The position numbers and the translations under genes are program-made. From NCBI GenBank assembly GCA_026987955.1, contig JALSME010000100.1:1-40386 (forward strand): 40,386 nt of DNA. Reading direction: 5' to 3'. Each line of letters opens with the position of its first letter. Position 1 is the stretch's first letter. This DNA is from Sulfurospirillum sp. (GTDB taxonomy: Bacteria; Campylobacterota; Campylobacteria; Campylobacterales; Sulfurospirillaceae). Below are positions 1 to 10,133 of the stretch, piece after piece. The notes under the pieces are model-generated. The model had not been told where the DNA came from, did not search any database, and saw nothing but the letters and a program-made list of their open reading frames with translations.

Positions 1-44
1 TTTCGATAAAATAATTCAATTTTAAAATATATAGGATAAAATCG

Positions 45-2585
45 ATGGATGTTAGAGCAGAATTTTTAAACTTCTTTGAAAAAAAAGGACACAAATTAGT
101 CCCAAGTGCACCTTTAGTGCCAGATGATGCGACACTACTTTTTGTAAATGCTGGAATGGTTCCTTTTAAGACTATTTTTACAGGAGAAATACCAAGACCA
201 AATCCTCCAAGAGCAACAAGTTGCCAAACTTGTATACGAGCTGGCGGAAAACATAATGATCTTGACAATGTAGGTTATACTGCTCGTCACCATACATTTT
301 TTGAGATGCTAGGTAACTTTTCTTTTGGAGACTACTTTAAAGAGGATGCTATAGCTCATGCATGGGAGTTTGTAACAGAGGTACTAAAGTTTCCAAAAGA
401 GAAACTTTGGGTTACTGTTTATACAACTGATGACGAGGCTGAAAAACTTTGGCAAAAGCACATTCCACTTGAGCGTATAAAGCGTTTTGGAGATGCAGAT
501 AACTTCTGGCAAATGGGAGATACTGGACCTTGTGGGCCATGTAGCGAAATCTTTATTGACCAGGGTGAAGAGAACTTTGGTGGAGAAGAGGATTATTTGG
601 GTGGAGATGGAGATAGATTTTTAGAAATCTGGAACTTAGTTTTTATGCAGTATGAGCGAAGTCAAGATGGTACTCTTACTCCTCTACCAAAACCTTCTAT
701 TGATACGGGTATGGGTCTTGAAAGAGTAGTTGCTGTTAAAGAAGGAAAACTTAGCAACTATGATTCGAGCGAGTTTATGCCTCTTATTGAGAAAGTTGCG
801 GAACTTTGTAATAAACCTTACTCTTACGAGAGTGGAGCTAGTTATAGAGTTATAGCTGACCATATACGATCAACCGCATTTTTACTAGCACAAGGGACAA
901 ACTTTTCAAATGAGGGAAGAGGTTATGTTCTTCGTCGTATAACTCGTCGTGCTGTTCGTCATGGCTATCTTCTTGGTATTCGTGAGCCTTTTATGTATAA
1001 ACTTTTAGATACTTTAAACTCGCTTATGGGTAAACAGTATCCATATTTGATTGAGAAAAAAGATGCATTAGCAGAGCAGATTCGTCTTGAAGAGGAGCGT
1101 TTTTTAACGACTATTGCTTCTGGTCTTGAAATTTTTGAAAATGAATTAAAAAATACAAAAAAAGTTTTCAGTGGAGAGGTTGCGTTTAAGCTTTATGATA
1201 CTTGTGGGTTTCCACTAGATTTAACAGAAGACATGCTTCGAGATAAAGGCTTAAAAGTTGATACTGCAAAGTATGATGAGCTTATGAAAATTCAGCGAGA
1301 GCGTTCTAAAGCTTCTTGGAAGGGTAGTGGAGATAAAGCATCAAGTGGTGACTTTAAAGCTCTTCTAGAAAGAGATTTAGAAAATACATTTGTAGGCTAT
1401 GAGAGCTCTACATGTAGAGCTAAAGTAGTTGCTCTTTTGGATGATAATTTTAAAGAGGTTAGCACTTTAGACAAATCAGGTTGGATTATGCTTGATAAAA
1501 CTCCATTTTATGCAACAAGCGGTGGACAAACTGGTGATTGTGGAGAGATAAATGACTATGGAAAAGTAGTCGCTACAGAGAAATTTTTTGATCTAAATCT
1601 TTCAAAAGTAGAGTTAAAAAAGGCTTTACATGTAGAGGATGAAGTTGAGGTTGCTGTTGATGTTTCTAGAAAAGAGATAGAAAAGCACCACTCAGCCACT
1701 CACTTGCTGCATAGTGGACTTAGAAGTATTTTGGGAGACCATATTGCACAGGCTGGTAGTTTGGTTGAAAAAGATAGACTTAGATTTGATTTTTCTCATC
1801 CAAAGGCGATGAGTAGTGAAGAGATACAAAAAGTTGAAGATTTTGTAAATGGCGTTGTTGCTAGAGGTGTTAGTGGCGAAACAAAAGTTATGAGTGTGGA
1901 TGATGCTAAAAACTCTGGAGCAATGGCTCTTTTTGGTGAAAAGTATGGCGATGAAGTTCGTGTTGTAAGTTTTGGAGATGCTAGTGTTGAGCTTTGTGGC
2001 GGAACGCATGTAAGAAATGCAGCAGAGATTGGAACTTTTATTATAGTTAAAGAGAGTGGTGTTAGTGCTGGGGTAAGAAGAATTGAGGCAATTTGTGGAA
2101 AGAGTTCATATGAGTATACAAAAAAGTTAAGAGCTAAGCTTGAGGGTATTAAAGAAGCAGTTAAACATAAAGACCCACTTATTGGGATTGAGAAGCTTAG
2201 AGGCGAGATTAAAACTTTAAAATCAGATGTTGAGGCACTTGAATCAAGTGCAGGTAAAGAGGTAAAAAGTGAAAATATCAATGGAGTTGAGCTTATTGTT
2301 GATGAGCTAGGAGCTGGAGATATTAAAAAAGCGATAGATGATTTTAAAAACCAAAAAGAGAGTGTTGCTATACTTCTTTTTCAGATAAAAGGTGATAAAG
2401 TTCTCATAGCAGCTGGAGTTAAAAATGCACCACTAAAAGCAGGAGATTGGATTAAGGCTGTAGCTCCTATAGTTGGTGGTGGGGGAGGAGGACGACCTGA
2501 TTTTGCACAAGCAGGTGGTCGTAATCCTTCAAAAGTAGAAGAGGCAAAAAGTATCGCCTTAGAGTTTGCAAAAAAAGCACTTTAA
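45..2585 (+). CDS. alaS: alanyl-tRNA synthetase
   Basis: 846 aa; class II AlaRS N-terminus ([36 protein letters not shown]), editing motif [15 protein letters not shown], Gly-rich C-terminal [15 protein letters not shown]. Confidence 0.98.
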   Translation: MDVRAEFLNFFEKKGHKLVPSAPLVPDDATLLFVNAGMVPFKTIFTGEIPRPNPPRATSCQTCIRAGGKHNDLDNVGYTARHHTFFEMLGNFSFGDYFKEDAIAHAWEFVTEVLKFPKEKLWVTVYTTDDEAEKLWQKHIPLERIKRFGDADNFWQMGDTGPCGPCSEIFIDQGEENFGGEEDYLGGDGDRFLEIWNLVFMQYERSQDGTLTPLPKPSIDTGMGLERVVAVKEGKLSNYDSSEFMPLIEKVAELCNKPYSYESGASYRVIADHIRSTAFLLAQGTNFSNEGRGYVLRRITRRAVRHGYLLGIREPFMYKLLDTLNSLMGKQYPYLIEKKDALAEQIRLEEERFLTTIASGLEIFENELKNTKKVFSGEVAFKLYDTCGFPLDLTEDMLRDKGLKVDTAKYDELMKIQRERSKASWKGSGDKASSGDFKALLERDLENTFVGYESSTCRAKVVALLDDNFKEVSTLDKSGWIMLDKTPFYATSGGQTGDCGEINDYGKVVATEKFFDLNLSKVELKKALHVEDEVEVAVDVSRKEIEKHHSATHLLHSGLRSILGDHIAQAGSLVEKDRLRFDFSHPKAMSSEEIQKVEDFVNGVVARGVSGETKVMSVDDAKNSGAMALFGEKYGDEVRVVSFGDASVELCGGTHVRNAAEIGTFIIVKESGVSAGVRRIEAICGKSSYEYTKKLRAKLEGIKEAVKHKDPLIGIEKLRGEIKTLKSDVEALESSAGKEVKSENINGVELIVDELGAGDIKKAIDDFKNQKESVAILLFQIKGDKVLIAAGVKNAPLKAGDWIKAVAPIVGGGGGGRPDFAQAGGRNPSKVEEAKSIALEFAKKAL

Positions 2586-3083
2586 ATGCAAGATTTTATA
2601 GCTGGTTTGTTTAATGATTTTGGTGGAATTATAGTTTTTTTCCATATTATAGCAGCCTCTTTTTTATTGGGAAGTATGTTTATGATAGTTTTCATTATAA
2701 AGCCAGCACTTATGGATATAGATGATTTAGCAGTTAGATATAGCCGATGTATCAAAATACTAGGTCGATATTTTTATTATTTGTTGGGAGTAATGGCTCT
2801 TATCATATCTGCGTCATTTGCTATGAGAGTTGGTCTTGGATTTGAATTTGCTAGTCCTGTTTTACTCTCTTTAGTACATGTAAAAGAGGCTATTTGGTTG
2901 TTAGTAGCATGTAATTTTATATATATGTATATAAGATTGAGAAATGCAAAGAAACTTTTAAGCACGAGAGAGTTTTTTGAAGTACATGAAAATTTAGGGC
3001 TTATTGTAAACTGGCTAATGCCTTTAAATATTATTTTATCTATGATAGCTATATACATTGGTATCGCTATAAGAGGACTTTGA
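2586..3083 (+). CDS. small integral membrane protein (four or so hydrophobic helices; CopD/DUF4149-like)
   Basis: 165 aa hydrophobic ORF directly after the alaS stop; conserved FHIIAASFLLGSMF-type helix. Confidence 0.7.
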   Translation: MQDFIAGLFNDFGGIIVFFHIIAASFLLGSMFMIVFIIKPALMDIDDLAVRYSRCIKILGRYFYYLLGVMALIISASFAMRVGLGFEFASPVLLSLVHVKEAIWLLVACNFIYMYIRLRNAKKLLSTREFFEVHENLGLIVNWLMPLNIILSMIAIYIGIAIRGL

Positions 3084-3637
3084 TGCAAAATATTATTTTA
3101 GCTTCTAATTCAACCACAAGAGCAGAGATACTTAGAAAAAACGGTGTTCCTTTTATCCAAAAAAATAGTAGTTTTGATGAGGAGAGCCTTACGATTAAAA
3201 ATCCTGCACATTTTGTTTATAGAGCAACTGTTGGGAAAATGAGTAGTTATGAAGAAGAGTTTGGAATAGCAACTCCTGTTCTTTGTGCTGATACAGTTGT
3301 TACATGTAGAGGTAGACTTTTAAGAAAAGCAGTAGATATTGATGATGCAAGAAATATACTATTAGCACAAAGTGGAGGTGTTGTTTCTATTCTAACTTGT
3401 ATGATTTTAAAATCAGAAAAGTTAGAGTTTATAGATCTCTCTTCGACAGATTATATCTTTAAAGAGTTTGATCAAGATGCTTTAGAAGAGTATTTAAAAG
3501 GAGATGATTGGAAAGGGAAAGCAGGAGCTTGTATGGTTGAGGGTTTTTGTAAAGAGTATATCCAAGAGGTTAGAGGCCATGAAAGTACTGCAATGGGACT
3601 TTGCATTGAAAAACTTCTGCCATTTTTACAAAATTAG
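3080..3637 (+). CDS. maf: Maf-family nucleotide pyrophosphatase
   Basis: N-terminus IILASNSTTRAEILRKNG; CADTVV motif; GKAGACMVEGFC. Confidence 0.9.
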   Translation: MMQNIILASNSTTRAEILRKNGVPFIQKNSSFDEESLTIKNPAHFVYRATVGKMSSYEEEFGIATPVLCADTVVTCRGRLLRKAVDIDDARNILLAQSGGVVSILTCMILKSEKLEFIDLSSTDYIFKEFDQDALEEYLKGDDWKGKAGACMVEGFCKEYIQEVRGHESTAMGLCIEKLLPFLQN

Positions 3638-3648
3638 AGTGTTGTATA

Positions 3649-4338
3649 GTGTTTATATGTAAAAAACTTTTCATAAAAAATGATGATGTAAAGCTTGTAG
3701 ATATAAGTTTTAGTTTTAAAAATTCATTTGCACTGATTGGTGAAAGCGGGAGTGGTAAAAGTTTAAGTTTAAAGGCTCTTTTAGGTATGTTACCAAAAAC
3801 TTTAGATGTGGAGATTGAGTTAGATAATTTTGATATAAAAAGAGGTAAAAGTGTTGCACTTGTTCCTCAAAACCCCTTTACTGCCCTATCTCCTCTTACA
3901 AAAATAATAGATCAATTTTTGGTTAGTAAAAATGAGGCAAAAGAGTACTTTGGTATGGTTGGTTTAGAGAGCAGTTTTCTTGATAGGTTTCCAAGTGAAT
4001 TGAGTGGTGGACAGCTTCAGCGTGTCGTTATCGCTTTTGCGCTTCAGTTAAAGCCAAAACTCCTTCTACTTGATGAGCCAACAACAGCTCTTGATATTAA
4101 GAGTAAAGAGGCAATACTGAAACTTTTAAAGACTCTACATGTAGAGCAGGGATTTAAGATGATGTTTGTAACTCATGATATCGATGCTGTTGAGAACCTC
4201 TGTGAAGAGATAGGCATAATTAAAAAAGGCAAAATAATTGAGAGCGGTAACTTGAAAGAGATTATCTCAAACCCAAAAGAGATGTATACTAAAGAGTTAA
4301 TAGACTCTGGTTTTAAAAATAGGAAATTTAGAGAATGA
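3649..4338 (+). CDS. ABC transporter ATP-binding protein (DppD/NikD-like), orphan
   Basis: Walker A GESGSGKS, LSGGQLQR signature, Walker [16 protein letters not shown] start; no permease nearby. Confidence 0.88.
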   Translation: MFICKKLFIKNDDVKLVDISFSFKNSFALIGESGSGKSLSLKALLGMLPKTLDVEIELDNFDIKRGKSVALVPQNPFTALSPLTKIIDQFLVSKNEAKEYFGMVGLESSFLDRFPSELSGGQLQRVVIAFALQLKPKLLLLDEPTTALDIKSKEAILKLLKTLHVEQGFKMMFVTHDIDAVENLCEEIGIIKKGKIIESGNLKEIISNPKEMYTKELIDSGFKNRKFRE

Positions 4339-6260
4339 AGTACATAATAACAATATTTTTAGCAGGCGTTTTTCTAGTTGCAGCAGGGCTTGTTTACCTC
4401 TATTCACAAATTCGTTTTGATGCTTATAAAATAATAGACTACAACCCAAATGTGAGTACTCAAATATATGACAGGAATGGAGAACTAATTGCTAATATAT
4501 TTGAAAAACATCATAGATTATACGCCAATTATGATGAAATACCAGCTCGAGTAATAGAGGCACTTGTAGCTATTGAAGATACATCATTTTTTGAGCATAA
4601 GGGAGTAAATTTTGAAGCTATTTTTAGAGCAATAATTAAAGATATAAAGGCTATGAAGCTTGTTGAGGGTGCTAGTACTATCACTCAACAACTTGTTAAA
4701 AATACAGTTTTAACTAGAGAGAAAAAAATAATTAGAAAGTTAAAAGAGGCACTTTTAGCTTTCAAAATAGAAAATGAACTTACGAAAGAGCAGATTTTAG
4801 AGAGGTATTTTAATCATGTATATTTTGGTAATGGTTATTATGGTATAAAAACAGCTGCACAGGGGTATTTTCACAAAAATTTAGATGCTTTGAGTCTAAA
4901 AGAGATAGCAATTTTAGTTGGTCTTCCAAAAGCACCTAGTGCATATGATCCTACTAGAAATATTGATCTATCTTTAAGTAGAGCAAATAGAGTTTTATAT
5001 AGAATGAATGCTTTAGGCTGGATAGGGGAGAAGAAGTATAGAGAGTCTATATCAGAGCAACCTATAGTTTATGATGAGACACTTACTAAAAATAGAGCTC
5101 CCTATATTGTTGATGAGGTTATAAAAAGAGCTAGTAAAGACTATGATGATTTTAAAACAGGCGGATATAAGATATATTTAGGTGTAGATATACGGCTTCA
5201 GGCTCTTGCTAGAAAGTCACTTAAATATGGTTATGACGAGATTTTCAAACGCCATCCAAAAGATGCTAATAATACTTTAATTAATGGTGCTTTGGTTGTA
5301 TTGGATAGCAAGAGTGGTGATATCTTGGCAATGGTAGGTGGTGTTGATTACAAAAAATCAAGTTTTAATAGAGCAGTACAGAGCAAAAGACAACCAGGGT
5401 CTGCATTTAAACCTTTTATATATCAAAAAGCTTTAGATATCGGTTATTCTACAATGAGTGAAATTCCAGATATATCAAGAGTTTATACAGATAAAAAAAC
5501 AGATAAAGATTGGAAACCAAAGAACTATGAAGGTAATTTTGAAGGACTTTTAACTCTAAAAGAGGCATTAGTTCATTCAAGAAACTTGGCAACTATAAAC
5601 CTTGTAAATGCACTAGGACTAGATAGTCTTTATAAAGAGTTAAAAAAAGATGGATTTAAAGATATACCTTATGATCTCTCTTTATCTCTTGGAAGTTTTG
5701 GAATATCTCCTTTGGAATTTAGTGGTTTTTACTCTATGTTTCCAAATTATGGTGTAAAAGTTGAGCCTAGATTAATCAAAAAAGTTGTTGATAGATTTGG
5801 AAATGAGACAATATTTGAAGATGAAAAAAAGAGAATTACTTCACCAGAACAAGCCTTTTTGATGGTAGATATTTTGCGTACAACAGTAGAGAGAGGAACA
5901 GGTAGGAGAGCAAAAGTAGCTGGTATTGAGACTGCAGGTAAAACAGGAACTACAAACAAAAATATTGATGCTTGGTTTTGTGGTTTTACTCCAGAGATAG
6001 AAGTTTTGGTCTGGTATGGTAATGATGATAACTCACCAATGCCAAAATATGAAACGGGTGGCAGAGTAGCAGGTCCTGTATTTTCTCAATTTGTCAAGGG
6101 TTATATCGATATTTATCCTCAAACAAAAAGAAAATTTATTCCTCCTGAAGGTGTTATGATGAGAAAAATAAATGGTAGAAATGAGTACTTTACAAAAAGG
6201 TCTCCAATGCCACAAACAAATAGTATAGAAGAAAATGAAAGTGGAGGAATGTTGTTTTGA
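4335..6260 (+). CDS. penicillin-binding protein 1A (transglycosylase/transpeptidase)
   Basis: GT51 motifs EDTSFFEHKG and GASTITQQLVKN; transpeptidase SAFKPF, KTGTT. Confidence 0.95.
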   Translation: MKYIITIFLAGVFLVAAGLVYLYSQIRFDAYKIIDYNPNVSTQIYDRNGELIANIFEKHHRLYANYDEIPARVIEALVAIEDTSFFEHKGVNFEAIFRAIIKDIKAMKLVEGASTITQQLVKNTVLTREKKIIRKLKEALLAFKIENELTKEQILERYFNHVYFGNGYYGIKTAAQGYFHKNLDALSLKEIAILVGLPKAPSAYDPTRNIDLSLSRANRVLYRMNALGWIGEKKYRESISEQPIVYDETLTKNRAPYIVDEVIKRASKDYDDFKTGGYKIYLGVDIRLQALARKSLKYGYDEIFKRHPKDANNTLINGALVVLDSKSGDILAMVGGVDYKKSSFNRAVQSKRQPGSAFKPFIYQKALDIGYSTMSEIPDISRVYTDKKTDKDWKPKNYEGNFEGLLTLKEALVHSRNLATINLVNALGLDSLYKELKKDGFKDIPYDLSLSLGSFGISPLEFSGFYSMFPNYGVKVEPRLIKKVVDRFGNETIFEDEKKRITSPEQAFLMVDILRTTVERGTGRRAKVAGIETAGKTGTTNKNIDAWFCGFTPEIEVLVWYGNDDNSPMPKYETGGRVAGPVFSQFVKGYIDIYPQTKRKFIPPEGVMMRKINGRNEYFTKRSPMPQTNSIEENESGGMLF

Positions 6261-6448
6261 GTGGACAAAAAAGAGCAGATATAAGAGCTGGGTTAAGTGT
6301 AAAAATCGTTTTGAAAAAGGACCAAAGAAGTGGAGTTTTAACAAGTGGGATTGTTAAAGACATACTTACAAACTCTCCAACTCACCCACATGGGATTAAG
6401 GTTAGATTGACTAGTGGAGATGTTGGAAGAGTAAAGGAGATAGTCTGA
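6257..6448 (+). CDS. YwbE family protein
   Basis: 63 aa; RADIRAGLSVKIVLKKDQRSGVLTSGIVKDILTNSPTHPHGIKVRL pattern. Confidence 0.85.
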   Translation: MSGQKRADIRAGLSVKIVLKKDQRSGVLTSGIVKDILTNSPTHPHGIKVRLTSGDVGRVKEIV

Positions 6449-6891
6449 AGCTCTATATTGATGGTGATGCATTTCCAAACCTTTTGAAACCTATCGTATT
6501 AAAAGCTATTGAAAGGTTAAAACTAAAAACATATGTCGTTGCAAATAAAAAAATAAATATTGGGAAGTCTATACATATTGAGTATATTATAGTAGACCAA
6601 GGTGCAGATGAGGCAGATAATCATATTGTTGAGCTTGTAAATGAGGGTGACTTAGTTATAACTGCTGATATACCACTTGCTGATAGACTCATAAGTAAGG
6701 GTGCTCATGCAATTGATCACAGAGGAGAGCTTTATAGTGAAGAAAATATAAAACAGTATCTTACTATGCGAAATCTAATGAGTGAACTAAGAGATAGTGG
6801 TGAAGTTACAGGTGGACCTGCACCTTTTAGTAAAAAAGATGCAGAGGGTTTTGCAAATCAGCTAAATGCTTTTTTGCAAAGAAGAAAATAG
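6445..6891 (+). CDS. YaiI/YqxD family (DUF188) protein, probable CTG start
   Basis: The tracked ORF starts at a TTG (6484) inside the conserved domain. Upstream in-frame sequence CTG AAG CTC TAT ATT GAT GGT GAT GCA TTT CCA (LKLYIDGDAFPN) is the family N-terminus; AAGGAG lies 5 nt before the CTG. Confidence 0.8.
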   Translation: MKLYIDGDAFPNLLKPIVLKAIERLKLKTYVVANKKINIGKSIHIEYIIVDQGADEADNHIVELVNEGDLVITADIPLADRLISKGAHAIDHRGELYSEENIKQYLTMRNLMSELRDSGEVTGGPAPFSKKDAEGFANQLNAFLQRRK

Positions 6892-6909
6892 TAGATTTAG
6901 AGGTACTCT

Positions 6910-7800
6910 TTATATGCTAATGATTTTTTTCTCTGCTAGACACATTGCAACGCCTTTTTCATAGTAGGCAGCTTCATTTATAAATAGGGCATAAAGTCCG
7001 TCCAAATCACTATAGCATATATATTCTCCATCAAGAGTAACAAAAATTGGATCTCCCTTTTTGAGTTTATAATATCCATTTTCTTGTAAGTCTGGATGTA
7101 CCATTGCCTCAATGTTGCCATCTTTGTCTCTTGGAAAATCAACAGATTTAACATTGTCATAAATCTCTATTTCTGTATAGACCTTTTTAAGTTTTTCGTT
7201 ATTATAAAGTTCAAAAAAGTTTAAAATTGTTTGGATAATTTTTTCTGTTTCAAAAAACATATCTGCTCTTAAAACTCCTTGTGGAATTGAGCCTACTTCT
7301 ATGGTAAATCCACTAGGAGGGATAGAACTTACAAAAGAGGTATCTCCAGTGTCCCCCTTCCAGCTAAATATATGAATTTCTGGTATACACTCTTTAACAT
7401 ATGCAGCCACTTGCCATGAAAGTTTATCTTCAGTGCTAATACAAATAGATAGACCCATATTAGATGTTGTTGAGTGCAAATCCATAATAAAATCAACATT
7501 TGGATTATCACTACCCTTTGGACCTATTTTTTGATTTATCTCTTTTGCTAGTATGTCTTCATATGTATCAAGGTCTGGATTGTTTAACCCATCTTTTGTA
7601 AATGTGCGGTTTAAATCTTTATCTATATATCTAGTACATTGTTTAATTGCTTCTAAATTTGTATGCATAAAAATAGTTTTAAAACTATCTCTTTTTACCA
7701 AGTCGGGGTTTTTTGTAAATTTATTTATAAGATAAACACCGGTTAGTTCATTGCCATGAGTACCACCAGTAATGGCTATTTTATTGATTTGTTTTTTCAT
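6910..7800 (-). CDS. aspA: aspartoacylase (N-acetylaspartate amidohydrolase)
   Basis: ITGGTHGNELTGVYL, CTRYIDKDLNRTF, DLHSTTSNMG, IEVGSIPQGVLRAD, VDFPRD, HPDLQ, GDPIFVTLDG, FINEAAYYEK: matches the remembered human ASPA sequence rather than AstE. Confidence 0.9.
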   Translation of the reverse strand: MKKQINKIAITGGTHGNELTGVYLINKFTKNPDLVKRDSFKTIFMHTNLEAIKQCTRYIDKDLNRTFTKDGLNNPDLDTYEDILAKEINQKIGPKGSDNPNVDFIMDLHSTTSNMGLSICISTEDKLSWQVAAYVKECIPEIHIFSWKGDTGDTSFVSSIPPSGFTIEVGSIPQGVLRADMFFETEKIIQTILNFFELYNNEKLKKVYTEIEIYDNVKSVDFPRDKDGNIEAMVHPDLQENGYYKLKKGDPIFVTLDGEYICYSDLDGLYALFINEAAYYEKGVAMCLAEKKIISI

Positions 7801-7984
7801 AAATATGCTCTTTTTTTAATTTCGTTTAGTATATTACAATCATTTATGCTGTGTCAAATAATTCTTAATTATTGTATATATAAAAAAAATTTATCACTAA
7901 AATTTTAATATATTTTAAGTACTTATCTTTTATAATGGCTATATAATCCTAATTGTATGATTTGGGAATAATAAAAGGATAAAT

Positions 7985-9133
7985 ATGATTGATAATATTG
8001 ATAAGTTATTGGAAAAATATAGCTCTCAGATGTATCTAGACTTAGAAGAGATTGTAAATATAAATAGTTTTACAACTAATATAGATGGTATAAAAAAGGC
8101 ATCTAAAAGTCTAATAAGTATTGCAAAAAAACATGATATTTGCTTAGAAACTGTATTTTCATCAAAAAAGTCTAGGCCACATTTAATGTATGGAGATGAG
8201 AAGAGAAAAGACTATTTTGCATTTATTGGTCACTATGACACTGTACATACTCCAGCAAGTGACTTTAATAGATATGTTGAAGATAATGACCTTATTAGAG
8301 GACCTGGAACAAATGATATGAAGGCAGGAGTGATTGTTGCTTTATACTCTTTGGTAATTTTAAAAAAATTATATCCAAATGAGGATATACCAATAAAAAT
8401 ACTTTTTAACTCTGATGAAGAAATTGGTTCACTAGATTCTCAAGAGATTATAGAGTCTCAATTTATAGGTGCAAAAGCAGGATTTGTGTTTGAGCCAGGA
8501 AGACCTAACGGAGAGATAGTTACACAAAGAAAAGGTATAGCAACTTTAGATATAGAAGTTTTAGGGAAACCAGCGCACTCTGGTGTTGCTCCATGGGATG
8601 GTATAAATTCTCTTTTAGTCTCTTGTGATATAGTAAAAAAACTAGAAGAACTAAATGATTATAAAAAAGGCATTATAGTAGGCTGTAATCAGCTTAGTTC
8701 AGGTGTTGCAAGAAATGTAGTTCCAGCCTATAGTAAAATAGTTGTTGATGTTAGATTTGAGGCGATGAATCAAAAAGAGGTTTTATTTCGCAAAATAGAA
8801 GATATCTTGAATGAAAAAAATAGTTTAGGTGCCAAAATAAAATATGACTTAAAACTAAACAGACCACCTCTAGAGAAATGTAGCGAAGCTATAAAAATTG
8901 CAAAACTATATAGAAGTACATCAGAAGAATTAGGATATAAATGTGATGAAATAAGTACTGGTGGAGGATCTGATGGTAATTTTTTATCAGCTATGGGAAT
9001 ACCAACAATAGATGGATTAGGGGCTATTGGTGATTTTAGTCATACAAAAAAAGAGTATATTAAAAAAGAATCTCTTATTTATAGAACGAAAATTTTTGTC
9101 TTATTTATAATAAAATTGATGCAGAAAGACTAA
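7985..9133 (+). CDS. M20 family metallopeptidase, glutamate carboxypeptidase (CPG2)-like
   Basis: GHYDTVHTP, RGPGTNDMKAG, NSDEEIGS, GKPAHSGVAPWDGINSL, TGGGSDGNFLSAMGIPTIDGLGAIGDFSHTKKEYI; no signal peptide evident. Confidence 0.88.
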   Translation: MIDNIDKLLEKYSSQMYLDLEEIVNINSFTTNIDGIKKASKSLISIAKKHDICLETVFSSKKSRPHLMYGDEKRKDYFAFIGHYDTVHTPASDFNRYVEDNDLIRGPGTNDMKAGVIVALYSLVILKKLYPNEDIPIKILFNSDEEIGSLDSQEIIESQFIGAKAGFVFEPGRPNGEIVTQRKGIATLDIEVLGKPAHSGVAPWDGINSLLVSCDIVKKLEELNDYKKGIIVGCNQLSSGVARNVVPAYSKIVVDVRFEAMNQKEVLFRKIEDILNEKNSLGAKIKYDLKLNRPPLEKCSEAIKIAKLYRSTSEELGYKCDEISTGGGSDGNFLSAMGIPTIDGLGAIGDFSHTKKEYIKKESLIYRTKIFVLFIIKLMQKD

Positions 9134-9963
9134 TCTATATTTATATTTTTTAGGTATTCACTAATTTTTGGGATATTGTCTTTTCTGCACACGAGACAAG
9201 TTGGTATCTCAAGAATGTTTTTATCGACAACAGTTGTTTTTAGTTTATCTATGTAACCATATTTTTCAACAATAATCCTGGGAATGATTGCTCTACCCAT
9301 GCCCAGTTCTATACATGAGAGTATTACTTCAAAATCAGCAATTTCAATTAGATCACAATCATATATATTGATATGTTCATAGTATGTTTTCATTGCATTG
9401 TGATAAGCACAGTTCTCTTCATATGCTAATATAGTGTTATTTTGAATTTTTGTATCCTTTTTTTCTAAAAAAAGAAGTTCATTATGAAATTTTTTTAAAA
9501 CTAATATATCCTTATTTTTTGGTACATGATTTATAAAACCAATGTCAATTTTGTAGTCTAGTAGCAATCTTATAATAGGTAGTTTAGTTTTTATTACAAG
9601 CTTTAGTTCAATATTGGGGAAATCTGTATTTAAATTTTTTAAAAAAGGAATTAATCTTTTACTAGCATTTGAGTGAGTAGATGCTACTACTAGAGTTTCT
9701 TGTAGATTAATATTTTTCATTTGCATTTGAACTTCTTTAAATTTTTTCTCTAGCTCACATGCAAGAGGAAAAAGTTTTTCTCCCTCTTTTGTTAGTATTA
9801 CGCCTTTTGGCACTCTATGAAAAAGTTTGTGTCCTAACTGTTTTTCAAGTTGCTTGATTCTTAGTGTAACATTTGCTTGGGTCACTTTTAATTTTTTTGC
9901 TCCTAGAGTAAAACTTTTACTTTTTGTAACAGCTATAAAAATTTTTAAAAGGTTAGAATCCAT
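9130..9963 (-). CDS. LysR-family transcriptional regulator
   Basis: N-terminal wHTH FIAVTKSKSFTLGAKKLKVTQANVTLRIKQLEKQLGHKLFHR. Confidence 0.92.
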   Translation of the reverse strand: MDSNLLKIFIAVTKSKSFTLGAKKLKVTQANVTLRIKQLEKQLGHKLFHRVPKGVILTKEGEKLFPLACELEKKFKEVQMQMKNINLQETLVVASTHSNASKRLIPFLKNLNTDFPNIELKLVIKTKLPIIRLLLDYKIDIGFINHVPKNKDILVLKKFHNELLFLEKKDTKIQNNTILAYEENCAYHNAMKTYYEHINIYDCDLIEIADFEVILSCIELGMGRAIIPRIIVEKYGYIDKLKTTVVDKNILEIPTCLVCRKDNIPKISEYLKNINID

Positions 9964-9972
9964 GTAAACTCC

Positions 9973-10005
9973 ATATATAATTGTTCAGAAGGTTCAATTA
10001 TATAT
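9973..10005. promoter_or_regulatory. perfect inverted repeat, candidate LysR operator
   Basis: ATATATAATTG-(ttcagaaggtt)-CAATTATATAT: two 11-bp arms, 11-nt spacer, in the lysR/dppA intergenic region. Confidence 0.65.
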
Positions 10006-10077
10006 CATATAAGCTAAAAGTTACTACTATTGCATTTAGTATAAATTTTTTTTATATGGACAATAATTATAAGTAAT

Positions 10078-10106
10078 TTGACATGAAAATATTTATTATA
10101 TATACT
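10078..10106 (+). promoter_or_regulatory. sigma70-type promoter for the peptide ABC operon
   Basis: TTGACA (10078-10083), 17-nt spacer, TATACT (10101-10106), then AAAGGAG and ATG at 10134. Confidence 0.8.
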
Positions 10107-10133
10107 TATTGTAATTCAAAAAAAGGAGTTTTT

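Noticed and set aside
1692-2281. Antisense ORFs inside alaS (105 and 161 aa)
   Set aside because: Low-complexity Ser/Leu/Thr-rich shadow translations opposite a certain gene; no recognisable motif.
2479-2500. GGTGGTGGGGGAGGAGG run near the alaS 3' end as a special motif
   Set aside because: Encodes the conserved Gly-rich [15 protein letters not shown] segment of AlaRS.
6978-7735. Small ORFs overlapping aspA
   Set aside because: Alternate-frame shadows of a well-supported CDS.
7857-7873. AATAATT-ctt-AATTATT dyad between aspA and the M20 gene as a second LysR site
   Set aside because: Short, pure A/T and does not share sequence with the 9973-10005 dyad; could be chance in an AT-rich spacer.
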